A stretch of DNA of 64,000 bases, taken from assembly GCF_003458415.1 (NCBI RefSeq), contig NZ_QRUF01000004.1, forward strand, positions 70,451 to 134,450. The letters run 5' to 3'. This document shows positions 42,495 through 53,121 of the stretch, piece after piece (positions within the stretch are counted from its first letter, which is position 1; every line of letters begins with the position of its first letter). Source of the stretch: Collinsella sp. AF25-2LB (GTDB lineage: Bacteria > Actinomycetota > Coriobacteriia > Coriobacteriales > Coriobacteriaceae). The position numbers were made by a program, and so were the translations under genes. The notes below the pieces were generated by a model, which searched no databases, was not told the origin of the DNA, and saw only the letters and a program-made list of their open reading frames with translations.

Positions 42495-42497
42495 ACG

Positions 42498-42546
42498 TTT
42501 GCCCAGATAAAACCTACCAAAATAAACCTGTCCCTATTTGGTAGGT
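42498..42546. repeat. Extragenic palindrome, family A, copy 4
   Basis: TTTGCCCAGATAAAACCTAC is followed by CAAAATAAACCTGTCCC and TATTTGGTAGGT. It matches copy 1 (3975-4023) including the TTTGCCCAGATAAA flank. The arm change GCC to TAC is compensated on the other side (GGC to GTA), so the stem is kept. It ends one base before the rlmA stop codon. Confidence 0.75.
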
Positions 42547-42547
42547 G

Positions 42548-43363
42548 TTAGCTGTGACGGTACTCGGCGATGATGAAGTCGATATCGGTCTGAAGGGTGT
42601 CCAGATTTGCCAGGCGCTCTTTGTCGGCAGGGCGCGTGCGGTAGTAGTAGGGCGTCATCTGAAATACGGCTTCGATGTCGGCCTGGGTCTGGAGCGTAAT
42701 GTTCGCAGACACCCGCTGCGTTCCGACCAACTTAAGCTCCGTAGTCTTCGGCAGCTTTTCGTCGTTGAGATATGGCGTGTCGTAGAGTACCTCCTTGAGC
42801 CCAAAGAGATGATGGGCACCCGGCACCACGGTGTAGAGCGAGCCCTCGGGCGCCAGCACGCGAGCAAACTCGCGCTCGTTAAAGGGAGCAAAGAGCTCGG
42901 TCACCATATCGAAGGCGCCATCGGCCACGGGGACATCCTTCATGTTGGCCACAAAATAGGTCGCATCGCCGCGCTTGGCGGCCAGGCGCACCATCTCTTT
43001 GCCCAGGTCGAAACCGTAAGCATCCACGCCCGGCACCGCGCCCATGACACTGGTGTAGTAGCCCTCGCCGCAGCAAATATCGAGCAGCGTCATGGAGCCA
43101 TTCGCAGACGTTGCACGTCCAGACACCTGTTTGCGCACCAGCTCGACCATCGCATCGCGCAACGGCGCGTAGTATCCACGGTTCAGAAAGTCACGACGGC
43201 TGCGTGCCTGCGACTTGGGATCGCCCATGGAGTCGCCGCTCTTGGACGAGCGCAGCAAATATAGATAGCCCTCGCGCGCACGGTCAAACCGGTGTCCGCC
43301 CGCGCATGCAGCACCGCGCTCGTCGTCCACCAACGGCTCATGGCAAACGGGACACAACAACAT
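42548..43363 (-). CDS. rlmA: 23S rRNA (guanine-N1)-methyltransferase, RlmA family
   Basis: RlmA methylates N1 of G745 (or G748 in TlrB-type enzymes) in 23S rRNA helix 35. The 271-residue protein begins with the zinc finger LLCPVCHEPLVDD and CAGGHRFDRAREGYLYLL (CxxC...CxxxH), then DICCGEGYYTSVM (AdoMet site) and MVTELFAPFNEREFARVLAP. TlrB-type members give tylosin resistance, so it could influence macrolide binding; that is family knowledge only. Confidence 0.9.
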   Translation of the reverse strand: MLLCPVCHEPLVDDERGAACAGGHRFDRAREGYLYLLRSSKSGDSMGDPKSQARSRRDFLNRGYYAPLRDAMVELVRKQVSGRATSANGSMTLLDICCGEGYYTSVMGAVPGVDAYGFDLGKEMVRLAAKRGDATYFVANMKDVPVADGAFDMVTELFAPFNEREFARVLAPEGSLYTVVPGAHHLFGLKEVLYDTPYLNDEKLPKTTELKLVGTQRVSANITLQTQADIEAVFQMTPYYYRTRPADKERLANLDTLQTDIDFIIAEYRHS

Positions 43364-43419
43364 GGCAACTCCTTAGCGCGAACAACACAACGCCCACCAT
43401 TGTCGCACGCCTTCCCCAC

Positions 43420-43477
43420 CTAGTCATTGGGGACGTTCTTGAATGACTAATCGTTTAAGAACGCCCCCAACGACTAG
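43420..43477. repeat. Extragenic palindrome, family C, copy 1
   Basis: CTAGTCATTGGGGACGTTCT (43420-43439) pairs with the complement of AGAACGCCCCCAACGACTAG (43458-43477) with two mismatches. It lies between rlmA and the MATE gene. A second, half copy occurs at 63864-63890. Confidence 0.7.
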
Positions 43478-43541
43478 GCGATTAGGAGTATCATCGTCTG
43501 CGCAAATAAGCACGATATAGCACGTTAGAGATTGAGAGCGT

Positions 43542-44924
43542 ATGGCTGATACCGTATCTAAGCATATTGACATGACCACCGGATCGCTGTGGCGCAATAT
43601 TCCCCTGTTCGCCTTCCCCGTGGCCGCCACGAGCATCTTGGAGCAGCTGTCGAACCTCATCGCCACGGTCATTATCGGTAACTTCTCGGGCGACCAGGGA
43701 ACCCTCGCCATGGCGGCGGTCGGCTCCAATGTTCCGCTTACCAGTCTTATGCTCAACCTGTTTATCGGCATGTCGCTTGGCTCCAACGTGGTCATCGCCA
43801 ATGCTATCGGCCGCAACGATCAGAACATGGTCAAACGCGCCGTCCATACCTCGATTCTTATGGCACTTGTGGGCTTTGTCGTCATCGCTCTGGGCGAGAT
43901 CTTTGCCGAGCCCATGCTCGCCGCGCTCAACGTTCCCGCCGAGACTATGCCCCTCGCCTCGCTCTACCTGCGCGTCTTTTTGCTCAGCATGCCCTCGATC
44001 TTGCTCTACAACTTTGAGGCCGCGATCTTCCGCTCCGTCGGCATCACCCGCATGCCGCTGCAGGCGCTTGCCGTATCCACCGTCCTCAACATTGGTCTGG
44101 ACCTCATCTTTGTCCCCGTACTCCACTGGGGCGTCGCGGGTGTCACCATCGCCACCGCCATCGCCTACACCGTCAGCGCCACTACGCTCTTTATTCGCCT
44201 GCTCAAGACCGACTCCGTCGTCCGCGTCACCCTTCGCGACCTGGCCATCGACCCCGTCGCCCTCAAGCGCATCGTCAAGATCGGCCTGCCCGCCGGCATC
44301 CAAAGCGCCGTGTTTGCCGTCGCCAACATCATCATCCAGTCCGCCATCAACAGCTTGGGCACCGAGGTCATGGCGGCATCGAGCGCCGCCATGAGCCTGG
44401 AGTACGTGTGCTACAACCTGCTCAACAGCTTTAGCCAGGCTTGCACTACCTTTGTGGGACAAAACCACGGTGCCCGCCAGATCGGCCGCTGCACTAAAAC
44501 GCTCAAGGTCTGCCTGGTCGAAGGCGGTATCGTTGCACTCACCACGATTATCGTTATTGTCGGCCTGGGGCGCGAGATCTTGTCGCTCTTTAACAGCGAT
44601 CCCAACATCGTCTCGATCGGCTATATCCGCGTGTGTTCGATCTTCCCGGCGTATGCCTTTAGCATGTTCTACGAAAACATGTCAGGCTACCTGCGCGGCT
44701 TTGGTATCTCGCTCACGCCCGCCCTCATCACCATGATCTGCGTCTGCGGCATCCGCTTCTATTGGGTATTCTGCGTGTTCCCGCACTTCCGCACCTTTGC
44801 GAACATTATGATGGTCTACCCCATCAGCCTGGGCACCACGGCGTTCTTTATGGTCGTGGCGGTACTACTTTGCCACCCGGCACGCACCTATCGCGCCACC
44901 CAAGCCAAAGCGACAGCCCGCTAA
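43542..44924 (+). CDS. MATE-family efflux transporter
   Basis: A 460-residue protein with 12 hydrophobic segments, starting MADTVSKHIDMTTGSLWRNI, typical of Coriobacteria/Firmicutes MATE (DinF/NorM-type) exporters. VAATSILEQLSNLIATVIIG is helix 1, and VGSNVPLTSLMLNLFIGMSL and FSQACTTFVGQNHGARQIGR mark the two halves. It exports drugs or metabolites using Na+ or H+. Convergent with a LysR gene. Confidence 0.92.
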   Translation: MADTVSKHIDMTTGSLWRNIPLFAFPVAATSILEQLSNLIATVIIGNFSGDQGTLAMAAVGSNVPLTSLMLNLFIGMSLGSNVVIANAIGRNDQNMVKRAVHTSILMALVGFVVIALGEIFAEPMLAALNVPAETMPLASLYLRVFLLSMPSILLYNFEAAIFRSVGITRMPLQALAVSTVLNIGLDLIFVPVLHWGVAGVTIATAIAYTVSATTLFIRLLKTDSVVRVTLRDLAIDPVALKRIVKIGLPAGIQSAVFAVANIIIQSAINSLGTEVMAASSAAMSLEYVCYNLLNSFSQACTTFVGQNHGARQIGRCTKTLKVCLVEGGIVALTTIIVIVGLGREILSLFNSDPNIVSIGYIRVCSIFPAYAFSMFYENMSGYLRGFGISLTPALITMICVCGIRFYWVFCVFPHFRTFANIMMVYPISLGTTAFFMVVAVLLCHPARTYRATQAKATAR

Positions 44925-44951
44925 ACACCGCACTCAACACCACGCCAGTCA

Positions 44952-45818
44952 TTAATTGACAATATGCGAGCTCATATAGTCGATAAAACGCCTCGTGGCG
45001 ATAGGCATGGTATCCCAGCTACGCCAAGCTGCCACCACGTCGCGCGAGGGAGCATGCACGATGGGACGTACACGAATATCGGCCCGCATGCCCTCAACGG
45101 TACGACGATACAGCATACTCACGCCTAGGCCCTCCTCCACCATCGCCATGATGGTGTAGTCGTCGGTTACCTCACTCGTCACGTGTGGCGACAGCCCATG
45201 CGCCGCGAATGCATCGAGCACCAGGCTCTGTTCGCCCTCATCCAGCAGCACAAACGGCTCGGACGCCAGGTCGGCAAGTGTCACCTTTTCCTTTGCCGTC
45301 AGCGGATGCGCGGTCGGCAACAATGCCACCAACTCGTCGTGATAGACCACGCGCTTCTCGAGCCCAGCGGTAAACCCGCGCGCCGTAAAGCAAAAGTCAA
45401 CCACGCCATCGTGCACCCATTGAGCGTTGCGCGTGTAATCGCCCTGCTTGAGGGTAAAGCGTACGCCCGGGTGCAGCGCACCAAAGTCGCGGATCACACG
45501 CGGCAGCACGGTACGACTCACGTTGGTAAACGTCGCGATACGAATATCAGTCGAGGAGAGTCCCAGCAACTCCTGACGTTTGCCCTCAAGCTCGGCCTCG
45601 GCAGTTACGATCTGTCGCAGATACGGCAGATACTGCTTGCCATCGCGCGTAAGCGACACACCCTGCTTACCGCGCTCGATAAGCGTGGTACCCAGCTCGC
45701 GCTCGAGCGCCTTGACGGCCTGGCTCACCGCACTTTGCGTATAGCCCAGCTCGTCCGCCGCACGTTTCAGACTGCCGCAATCGACCACCATACATACAAT
45801 CTGATACCGCGATGCCAT
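44952..45818 (-). CDS. LysR-family transcriptional regulator
   Basis: A 288-residue LTTR: winged helix YQIVCMVVDCGSLKRAADEL then TQSAVSQAVKALERELGTTL, followed by the effector domain. The block DDYTIMAMVEEGLGVSMLYR is very like DDYAIMAMVEDGLGVSILPA of the LysR at 9062-9919, so these are paralogues. It is divergent to the EamA permease at 45977, repeating the first LysR/EamA layout. Confidence 0.92.
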   Translation of the reverse strand: MASRYQIVCMVVDCGSLKRAADELGYTQSAVSQAVKALERELGTTLIERGKQGVSLTRDGKQYLPYLRQIVTAEAELEGKRQELLGLSSTDIRIATFTNVSRTVLPRVIRDFGALHPGVRFTLKQGDYTRNAQWVHDGVVDFCFTARGFTAGLEKRVVYHDELVALLPTAHPLTAKEKVTLADLASEPFVLLDEGEQSLVLDAFAAHGLSPHVTSEVTDDYTIMAMVEEGLGVSMLYRRTVEGMRADIRVRPIVHAPSRDVVAAWRSWDTMPIATRRFIDYMSSHIVN

Positions 45819-45976
45819 CGTGCCTCCCCATCGATGTTGCCGTAAAACGTTTTGCCAGGGCTTTTTCTGTCAACATTAGCATTTCTTAATCATACTGAAG
45901 ATACATTCGCTTTACTACATCCACATCTGGGAGCAGAATCCTTTTTGCGAAACCGTTCTGTAACAAAAGGAGTCCC

Positions 45977-46879
45977 ATGGATCGCAAAAAAGCAATCGCG
46001 CTCTCATTTTCCGTTCCCGTCGCATGGGGCTTTTCGTATCCCCTTATGAAGATCGGCATGGACAGCATGAACGCCACGAGCATCGTCGCGCTGCGCTGCA
46101 TCATCGCCTTTGCGGCTTGCCTGCTGCTCTTCCACAAGCACGCGTTGCGCATCAACCGTAACCTTATGGTCCGCGCCGCCATCATCGGCGCCATTATGGC
46201 AACCGAGCTCACCTGCATGTGCCTGGGCTCCAGCCTCACCTCCGCCTCCACCGCCGGCTTTTTGCAGAGCCTGACGGTCGTGATCGTGCCGTTTGCCAAC
46301 GCCGCCCTGCTGCGTCGCGCCCCCGAGCGCAAGGTGCTCATCGGCACGGCCATCGTCACCTGCGGCATGCTGCTGCTCTCGGGCGCCGACTTTACCAGTC
46401 TGAATCCCGGCGCGCTCATCATGCTGCTCTCCGCCTTTATCTACGCTGGACACATCATTGTCGCCAAGCGGTTTGTCGAAGAAGTCGATCCGCTTGCTCT
46501 GGGCGTTTGGCAGCTGGGCTTTGGCGGCTTGTTCTCGGGCATCGCCGCATTCACCTTTGGCGGCTTCACGCTTCCCAGTACGCCCAGCGAGATCGTGGTC
46601 GTCGTTGCCCTCGCACTCATCTGCTCTGCCTACGGCTTTATCACCCAGACGCTCGTGCAGCCCCACGTGCCCGCCGAGACTACCGGCTTCGCCTTCTCGC
46701 TCGAGCCGGTCTGCTCCGCCGTCTTCTCGTTCTTCCTGGTCGGCGAGGTCCTGAGTCCCATCGCCTTCTTTGGCGCCGCCCTCATCCTCACCGGCGTCAT
46801 GGTGGCAACCGTCGAGCTTCCGCGCCTTCGTGCACATGGACAGGCCCGCATGGCAGGAGCGCCCGAGCACGTCTCGTAG
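45977..46879 (+). CDS. EamA/DMT-family permease
   Basis: A 300-residue ten-helix permease beginning MDRKKAIALSFSVPVAWGFS. TSLNPGALIMLLSAFIYAGH separates the two EamA repeats and GFAFSLEPVCSAVFSFFLVG closes the second. Substrate unknown. AAAAGGAG precedes the ATG. Divergent from the LysR gene with 158 bases between. Confidence 0.9.
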   Translation: MDRKKAIALSFSVPVAWGFSYPLMKIGMDSMNATSIVALRCIIAFAACLLLFHKHALRINRNLMVRAAIIGAIMATELTCMCLGSSLTSASTAGFLQSLTVVIVPFANAALLRRAPERKVLIGTAIVTCGMLLLSGADFTSLNPGALIMLLSAFIYAGHIIVAKRFVEEVDPLALGVWQLGFGGLFSGIAAFTFGGFTLPSTPSEIVVVVALALICSAYGFITQTLVQPHVPAETTGFAFSLEPVCSAVFSFFLVGEVLSPIAFFGAALILTGVMVATVELPRLRAHGQARMAGAPEHVS

Positions 46880-46966
46880 ACCCCACTCCTTATGCAGCCG
46901 CGGCATAAAGATCTCCAGACGCCTTTACAATAGATGTCAACAGAGCATCTGCCATAAAGGAGCCCC

Positions 46967-47692
46967 ATGGACACCGCAACCCGCGACCGCAACATAGCAA
47001 CTTGGTTGAGCGATGCGCCGCGGCCGGTACGTGAAACTACGAACCAGCTGCTCGAGCGCATCGCCCTTTTGCGTGCCAAGCAAACCATCTACCCGGCACA
47101 AGACGACATCCTCAATGCCCTCGCCTACACGCCGGCCGACCAGGTCAAAGTTGTCATCTTGGGTCAAGACCCTTATCACGGACCCAACCAGGCCATGGGG
47201 TTGTCGTTCTCGGTCCCCGCGACGCAAACCAAGTTGCCGCCGAGTCTGCGCAACATCTATAAGGAACTCAAAGCCGATCTGGGCTGCCCCATTCCCGCCA
47301 CGGGAGACCTAACCCCCTGGGCACAACAGGGCGTCCTGCTCCTCAACACTACGCTCACCGTGCGCGAGCATGCCGCGAACTCGCACGCCAAACTGGGCTG
47401 GAGCACGCTCACCGACTACATTATCGAACGCTGCTGTCAGCTGCCCCAACCGGTCGTCTTTTTGGCATGGGGCCGCTTTGCCCAGCAGATGGTCGATGGT
47501 AAGCTCGCCGCGACCGGCGCGGGCAAGGCAACCGGCAAGTTCTGCCTGGCATCCACGCACCCCTCGCCGCTTTCGGCCAACCGTGCCACGGCAGAACTCC
47601 CCGCCTTTATGGGGTCGCGCCCCTTCTCTACTGCCAATCGGCTACTCGAACAGCACGGCTCGACCCCCGTCAACTGGGCTTGCCTCGGCTAA
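46967..47692 (+). CDS. ung: Uracil-DNA glycosylase
   Basis: Ung removes uracil from DNA in base excision repair. The 241-residue protein has the water-activating loop VVILGQDPYHGPNQAMGLSF, VLLLNTTLTVR (motif with the uracil-binding Asn), VVFLAWGRFAQQ and the Leu-intercalation loop STHPSPLSANR. All family-1 motifs are intact. AAGGAG precedes the ATG. A hairpin terminator follows. Confidence 0.95.
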   Translation: MDTATRDRNIATWLSDAPRPVRETTNQLLERIALLRAKQTIYPAQDDILNALAYTPADQVKVVILGQDPYHGPNQAMGLSFSVPATQTKLPPSLRNIYKELKADLGCPIPATGDLTPWAQQGVLLLNTTLTVREHAANSHAKLGWSTLTDYIIERCCQLPQPVVFLAWGRFAQQMVDGKLAATGAGKATGKFCLASTHPSPLSANRATAELPAFMGSRPFSTANRLLEQHGSTPVNWACLG

Positions 47693-47708
47693 AAATCGAT
47701 ACATCAAA

Positions 47709-47740
47709 AACGCGCCCGACGGCTTTCCATCGGGCGCGTT
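47709..47740. terminator. Terminator between ung and the SDR gene
   Basis: AACGCGCCCGA (47709-47719) pairs with TCGGGCGCGTT (47730-47740). The genes on either side converge. Confidence 0.85.
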
Positions 47741-47742
47741 TC

Positions 47743-48423
47743 CTATTCGGGCCAAATAAATTGCGTGCGGCCGGCCTCGCCGCCATCGATCAACAGGCTC
47801 TGCCCGGTCATAAACCGGTTGGTCACGCCCACAAAGTAGATCCACTCGGCGATCTCTTGGGCGGTGGCCCAGCGTTTAAGCGGCGTGAGCTCCATAATCT
47901 GGTTCCACAGGTGTTCGTCTTCCATCACGCAACGGTTGAGCGGCGTTATAACGCCGCCCGGGTCCACACTGTTGGCGATGGCCTGCGGTGCCAGGCGGTT
48001 TGCAAGGTTCTTGGTGTAGGCGATAACACCGCCCTTGCTGGCGGCATAGGCGGGAAACTCCGATCCCGTATGTCCGCTCGCCGACCCCACATTGACCACG
48101 GATTTGATAGCCGGCGCAGGCTTGGCGGCGAGCCCCTCCCCCACAAAGGCGTAGCGCTCGGTCACGTTGATGGTGCCACACAGGTTGGCGGCGATGTCGT
48201 CGGCCGAATCCTGCGTACCGGCAACGTTCACGATTACCTGAGGCTCAAGGTCGCTTGGAAACGAGTCCGGCTCGCGGACATCAACGATCAGATGGCGGTA
48301 GCGCTCGTGTTCGATCGCCGGCGACAGCAGATCAAAGCCCACGACCTCGTGGCCCTCATCCAAAAAGCGCTGCACGCACGCGGCTCCGATACCGCCCGAA
48401 GCGCCCGTGATCAAAACCCGCAT
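47743..48423 (-). CDS. Short-chain dehydrogenase/reductase (SDR) family oxidoreductase
   Basis: A 226-residue Rossmann enzyme: cofactor motif LITGASGGIGAACVQ (TGxxxGIG), DVREPDS, NVAGTQDSADD (NNAG position), catalytic Ser in VVNVGSASGHTG and Tyr-Lys in YAASKGGVIAYT (YxxxK). NAD(P) is the expected cofactor. Substrate unknown. It follows the VUT transporter by 9 bases on the same strand, so the two form an operon. Confidence 0.9.
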   Translation of the reverse strand: MRVLITGASGGIGAACVQRFLDEGHEVVGFDLLSPAIEHERYRHLIVDVREPDSFPSDLEPQVIVNVAGTQDSADDIAANLCGTINVTERYAFVGEGLAAKPAPAIKSVVNVGSASGHTGSEFPAYAASKGGVIAYTKNLANRLAPQAIANSVDPGGVITPLNRCVMEDEHLWNQIMELTPLKRWATAQEIAEWIYFVGVTNRFMTGQSLLIDGGEAGRTQFIWPE

Positions 48424-48432
48424 ACTTGCTCC

Positions 48433-49155
48433 TTAGGCGGTTGCGTGGCGCTCGAGGTACTCGGAACCCACATTCTCGCGCTCCCAGCCGCGCACGACCT
48501 TGTAGCCCACGGGGCTCAGGAAGACCTCGCACAGCAGCTCGGCAACAGCGCCGGTCAGCGAGCACATGAGGACCTGCACCCAGGTCCAACCAAAGAACGT
48601 GTGGCTCACCACGATGGCGAAGACCAGGTTGTCGATAAACTGGCCAACACCCGTGGACACATAGGAACGGAAGGCAAAGCTCGCAAAGTTATTCTTCTTG
48701 AGCATACGGCCGAGCGACTGGTTGAGCGTGGAGTTAACCACGGCAGAAACGAGCATTGCCAGCGAAGAGCCCAGCACCACGTACCAGGTGCCGCCGATGG
48801 TGGCGTTAAGGGCGATGTTGACCTCGATCATGCCCGTGTCGTAGTAGGCGCCCCACATGCCGGGCGTGAGCGAACATGCCCAAAAGCACAGGCTCACGGC
48901 CAGGTTGACCAGTAGCGCGAGGATGGAGATTTTGATGGATGCCTTGGCGCCAAAGCGCTTGCAGATCATGTCCTGGCACAAAAACGAGACCCAGCTCACC
49001 ACAAAGCCGCAATCGAGTGCCAGATACGGCAGGCTGATGAGCTCTTTGTTGGCCAGCAGGTTCATCATGATGACACTCACGAAAAACAGCGAAACCGTTG
49101 CCGCGGGAATGCTCCGCAACAGGACCTTGTAGTCCTCCATGACCTTCTTGATCAT
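48433..49155 (-). CDS. VUT/YhhQ-family transporter (queuosine precursor type)
   Basis: A 240-residue protein with six or seven hydrophobic segments, matching the VUT/YhhQ family (DUF165), which imports queuosine precursors such as preQ0/preQ1. FVVSWVSFLCQDMICKRFGA (the YxxTDxlxExyG-like block, here with QD) and STGVGQFIDNLVFAIVVSHT are the family parts. AAGGAGT precedes the ATG. No preQ1 riboswitch could be confirmed in the 156-base upstream gap. Substrate is therefore a family-based guess. Confidence 0.85.
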   Translation of the reverse strand: MIKKVMEDYKVLLRSIPAATVSLFFVSVIMMNLLANKELISLPYLALDCGFVVSWVSFLCQDMICKRFGAKASIKISILALLVNLAVSLCFWACSLTPGMWGAYYDTGMIEVNIALNATIGGTWYVVLGSSLAMLVSAVVNSTLNQSLGRMLKKNNFASFAFRSYVSTGVGQFIDNLVFAIVVSHTFFGWTWVQVLMCSLTGAVAELLCEVFLSPVGYKVVRGWERENVGSEYLERHATA

Positions 49156-49311
49156 TATGTACTCCTTTGGTTTTAGGTTTAACGAGCAGGATATCGGACC
49201 CGAACTGCTCGGACGTCTCGGTCTTGAGACGACGGTGGGTATGATAGCCGCTCACACGGCATCAGGCAAGTAAATGGCGCGGCAGCCCCACAGGGCCACC
49301 GCGCCGATGCG

Positions 49312-50925
<1,614 letters not shown>

Positions 50926-51079
50926 GCGGATCCTTTCTTGCATTGAGTGCATTACGTCGATGTAACCGCCCTATTGTAGCCGCGAAATCCCGATTTAGAG
51001 CGCCTATCAGGACAAATTCATCAGTTGGGGCCTGGGTAGCCGGCCCAATCCGTATTTACCTCTTGCATAACTGTGCATA

Positions 51080-51113
51080 GTGTATATATACTGTGCTTAC
51101 CGGTTATATACAC
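51080..51113. promoter_or_regulatory. Inverted repeat GTGTATATA / TATATACAC, candidate YtrA-type operator
   Basis: Arms at 51080-51088 and 51105-51113 with a 16-base spacer, 28 bases before the regulator's start codon. GntR/YtrA regulators bind such inverted repeats in their own promoters. Confidence 0.6.
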
Positions 51114-51140
51114 GTGTAGCCCAACAGCTAAGGAGCCGCT

Positions 51141-51521
51141 GTGGACATCATCCTATCCAATTCGAGCGACAAGCCCATCTACGAGCAGATAACCTCGCAA
51201 GTCAAAGCTCAGATCTTATCGGGCACGCTCGCTGCGGGAGCCAAACTCCCCAGCATCCGTGCACTCGCGAGCGATCTTGGCGTGAGCGTCATCACCACCA
51301 AGCGCGCCTACGCCGACCTGGAGCAGCTTGGGTTTATCTGCACCGTGCAGGGCAAAGGCTGTTTTGTCGCCGAGGGCAACCAAGAACTCTTGCGCGAAAG
51401 TCAGCTCTGCCATATCGAAGAGTTGCTTGCGAAAGCGGCGAGCCAAGCCGAAACCCTGGGCGTCACGCGCGACAAACTGCACGAGATGCTCGACCTGGTA
51501 GCCCCCGAAACCATGCAGTAG
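51141..51521 (+). CDS. YtrA-subfamily GntR regulator
   Basis: A 126-residue regulator: winged helix KPIYEQITSQVKAQILSGTL, LPSIRALASDLGVSVITTKR and AYADLEQLGFICTVQGKG, followed by the short C-terminal dimer helix typical of YtrA (no ligand domain). The GTG at 51141 follows AAGGAG by 5 bases. The ABC transporter genes follow directly, so it most likely represses this operon until an envelope or drug signal appears. Confidence 0.9.
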   Translation: MDIILSNSSDKPIYEQITSQVKAQILSGTLAAGAKLPSIRALASDLGVSVITTKRAYADLEQLGFICTVQGKGCFVAEGNQELLRESQLCHIEELLAKAASQAETLGVTRDKLHEMLDLVAPETMQ

Positions 51522-51544
51522 CCATCTGCAAGAAAGGCTATACC

Positions 51545-52426
51545 ATGCAAAACTTGCTAGAACTCAAAGGCATCTCACGCACTGTAAGCGACCGCTTTTC
51601 GCTGCGCGACGTCACGCTTGCCGTGGAACCCGGCCAGATTGTCGGCTTTGTTGGTGCCAACGGTGCCGGCAAAACCACGACGATTCGAGCCGCGCTCGGG
51701 CTTATAAAGCTCGATGCCGGCGAGGTGCACCTGTTTGGGCAGCGCTGTGGCGCCGACGCGCCCGATGAGTCGCAACGCCATCTACGCTCCCGCGTCGGTC
51801 TTGTCCTGGACACGTGCCCCTTCCCCTCCACGCTCAAGGTGGGCCAGATCGAGTCGCTCGTAGGCCCGGCGTACCCCACGTGGGACCGCGAAACGTTCGC
51901 CGGATTCATCAACCGATTTGGCCTCGATTCCAAGACAAAGGTCAAGGACCTCTCCCGTGGCATGGGCATGAAACTGCAGCTTGCCTGTGCACTCAGCCAC
52001 AATGCCAAGCTGCTCGTTTTGGACGAAGCCACCGCGGGCCTCGATCCCATGGCACGCGAGGAACTGCTCGATGAGCTGCTTGCTTTTGTCGCCGACGGCC
52101 AGCGCAGCGTGCTGCTCTCGAGCCACATTACGTCCGACCTCGATCGCGCCGCCGACCGCGTCATCTGCATCGATAACGGCTCGATTGTGTTTGACCTGCC
52201 GCGCGAGGACATTACTGACCGCGCCGGCATCGCCCACTGCACCCAGACACAGGCCGTCGAGCTTATGGCTTGCGTCGAAGGCGCCCGTGCCGCCCACCAC
52301 GCCTATAGCGTGGACGTGCTCGTGCCCAACCGTCGCGAAGCGCTCGAAGCCTTCCCCGAGATTCCCTGCGATCGGGCAACCATTGATGATTATCTTCGCC
52401 TCCTACTGAAAGGGGCTTCGAAATGA
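51545..52426 (+). CDS. ABC transporter ATP-binding protein (YtrB-like)
   Basis: A 293-residue ATPase: Walker A FVGANGAGKTTTIRAALG, ABC signature DLSRGMGMKLQLACALS, Walker B KLLVLDEATAGLDP and the H-loop SSHIT. The signature reads LSRGM rather than LSGGQ, as in many YtrB-type exporters. The C-terminal 60 residues are family-typical. Start 51545 follows AAAGG; the frame is open further upstream but that region is the regulator gene in another frame. It overlaps the permease gene by 4 bases. Confidence 0.93.
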   Translation: MQNLLELKGISRTVSDRFSLRDVTLAVEPGQIVGFVGANGAGKTTTIRAALGLIKLDAGEVHLFGQRCGADAPDESQRHLRSRVGLVLDTCPFPSTLKVGQIESLVGPAYPTWDRETFAGFINRFGLDSKTKVKDLSRGMGMKLQLACALSHNAKLLVLDEATAGLDPMAREELLDELLAFVADGQRSVLLSSHITSDLDRAADRVICIDNGSIVFDLPREDITDRAGIAHCTQTQAVELMACVEGARAAHHAYSVDVLVPNRREALEAFPEIPCDRATIDDYLRLLLKGASK

Positions 52427-53121
52427 AACGCGCCTTTATGTCCGAGCTCGCCATCGTTCGCACGCTTGTCCCGAGCATTGCGGGCGTCGGCTTGTTCATC
52501 TTCGTCGTGCTGACGCTCGCCAACGCGTCGGATGGCGATTCCGGCATGAGCGCCGGCGCCTGCGCGGTCAGTGCCATGTCACCCATCATGGTCATGAGCT
52601 CGCTGGCCGGCTTCGACAATCAAAACAGTTGGGAGCGTTATCGGGCAACGCTGCCCTTCTCGCGCAAAGACATTATTTGTGCCCGCTACCTGTGCATCGT
52701 TGTCTTCTCGGCCATCATGGCCTGCGCCGCCGTGCTTTTGAACATCATCGTCCTTCCGCTCTTCAACAGTGCGGGCGTGACCTCGACAGGACAAACCGTC
52801 TTTGAGATCGCAATCGCCTCGGCAGCATCGATGCTCATCTCCCTCATGATGGTGTTTTTGGCGCAGCCGCTGTTCTTTCGATTTGGACACATGGAGGCGC
52901 TGCGCCTTTCCGTCGGCCTGTTTGCCCTGATGGGCTGCGGTACCATGGCAATGCTGAGCTCTTCCAACCCCATTAGCAACTGGCTCATGTCGATTGCCGG
53001 AGCGAATCCCGATCCTGCCGTCCTTGGCGGTCTGTGCGCAGGAATTGCCGTACTGGCCCTCGCGCTATGTGCAATCAGCTGCACCGTCAGCACCAAGGTC
53101 TATCGAGCACGCGATCTGTAA
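52423..53121 (+). CDS. ABC-2 type permease subunit
   Basis: A 232-residue membrane protein with six hydrophobic segments, of the ABC-2/DUF3533-like permease group paired with YtrB-type ATPases. MKRAFMSELAIVRTLVPSIA begins it; an amphipathic loop NSWERYRATLPFSRKDIICA is the typical coupling region. Overlap of start and stop (ATGA) points to translational coupling. Substrate unknown. The 271-base gap behind it shows no gene. Confidence 0.88.
   Translation: MKRAFMSELAIVRTLVPSIAGVGLFIFVVLTLANASDGDSGMSAGACAVSAMSPIMVMSSLAGFDNQNSWERYRATLPFSRKDIICARYLCIVVFSAIMACAAVLLNIIVLPLFNSAGVTSTGQTVFEIAIASAASMLISLMMVFLAQPLFFRFGHMEALRLSVGLFALMGCGTMAMLSSSNPISNWLMSIAGANPDPAVLGGLCAGIAVLALALCAISCTVSTKVYRARDL

Noticed and set aside
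49156..49311. Possible preQ1 riboswitch before the VUT transporter
   Set aside because: A small GTCTC/GAGAC hairpin is present but none of the known preQ1 consensus blocks could be matched.
51080..51544. N-terminal extension of the ABC ATPase frame to 51080
   Set aside because: The stretch overlaps the YtrA-type regulator gene in another frame. The family start and ribosome site are at 51545.
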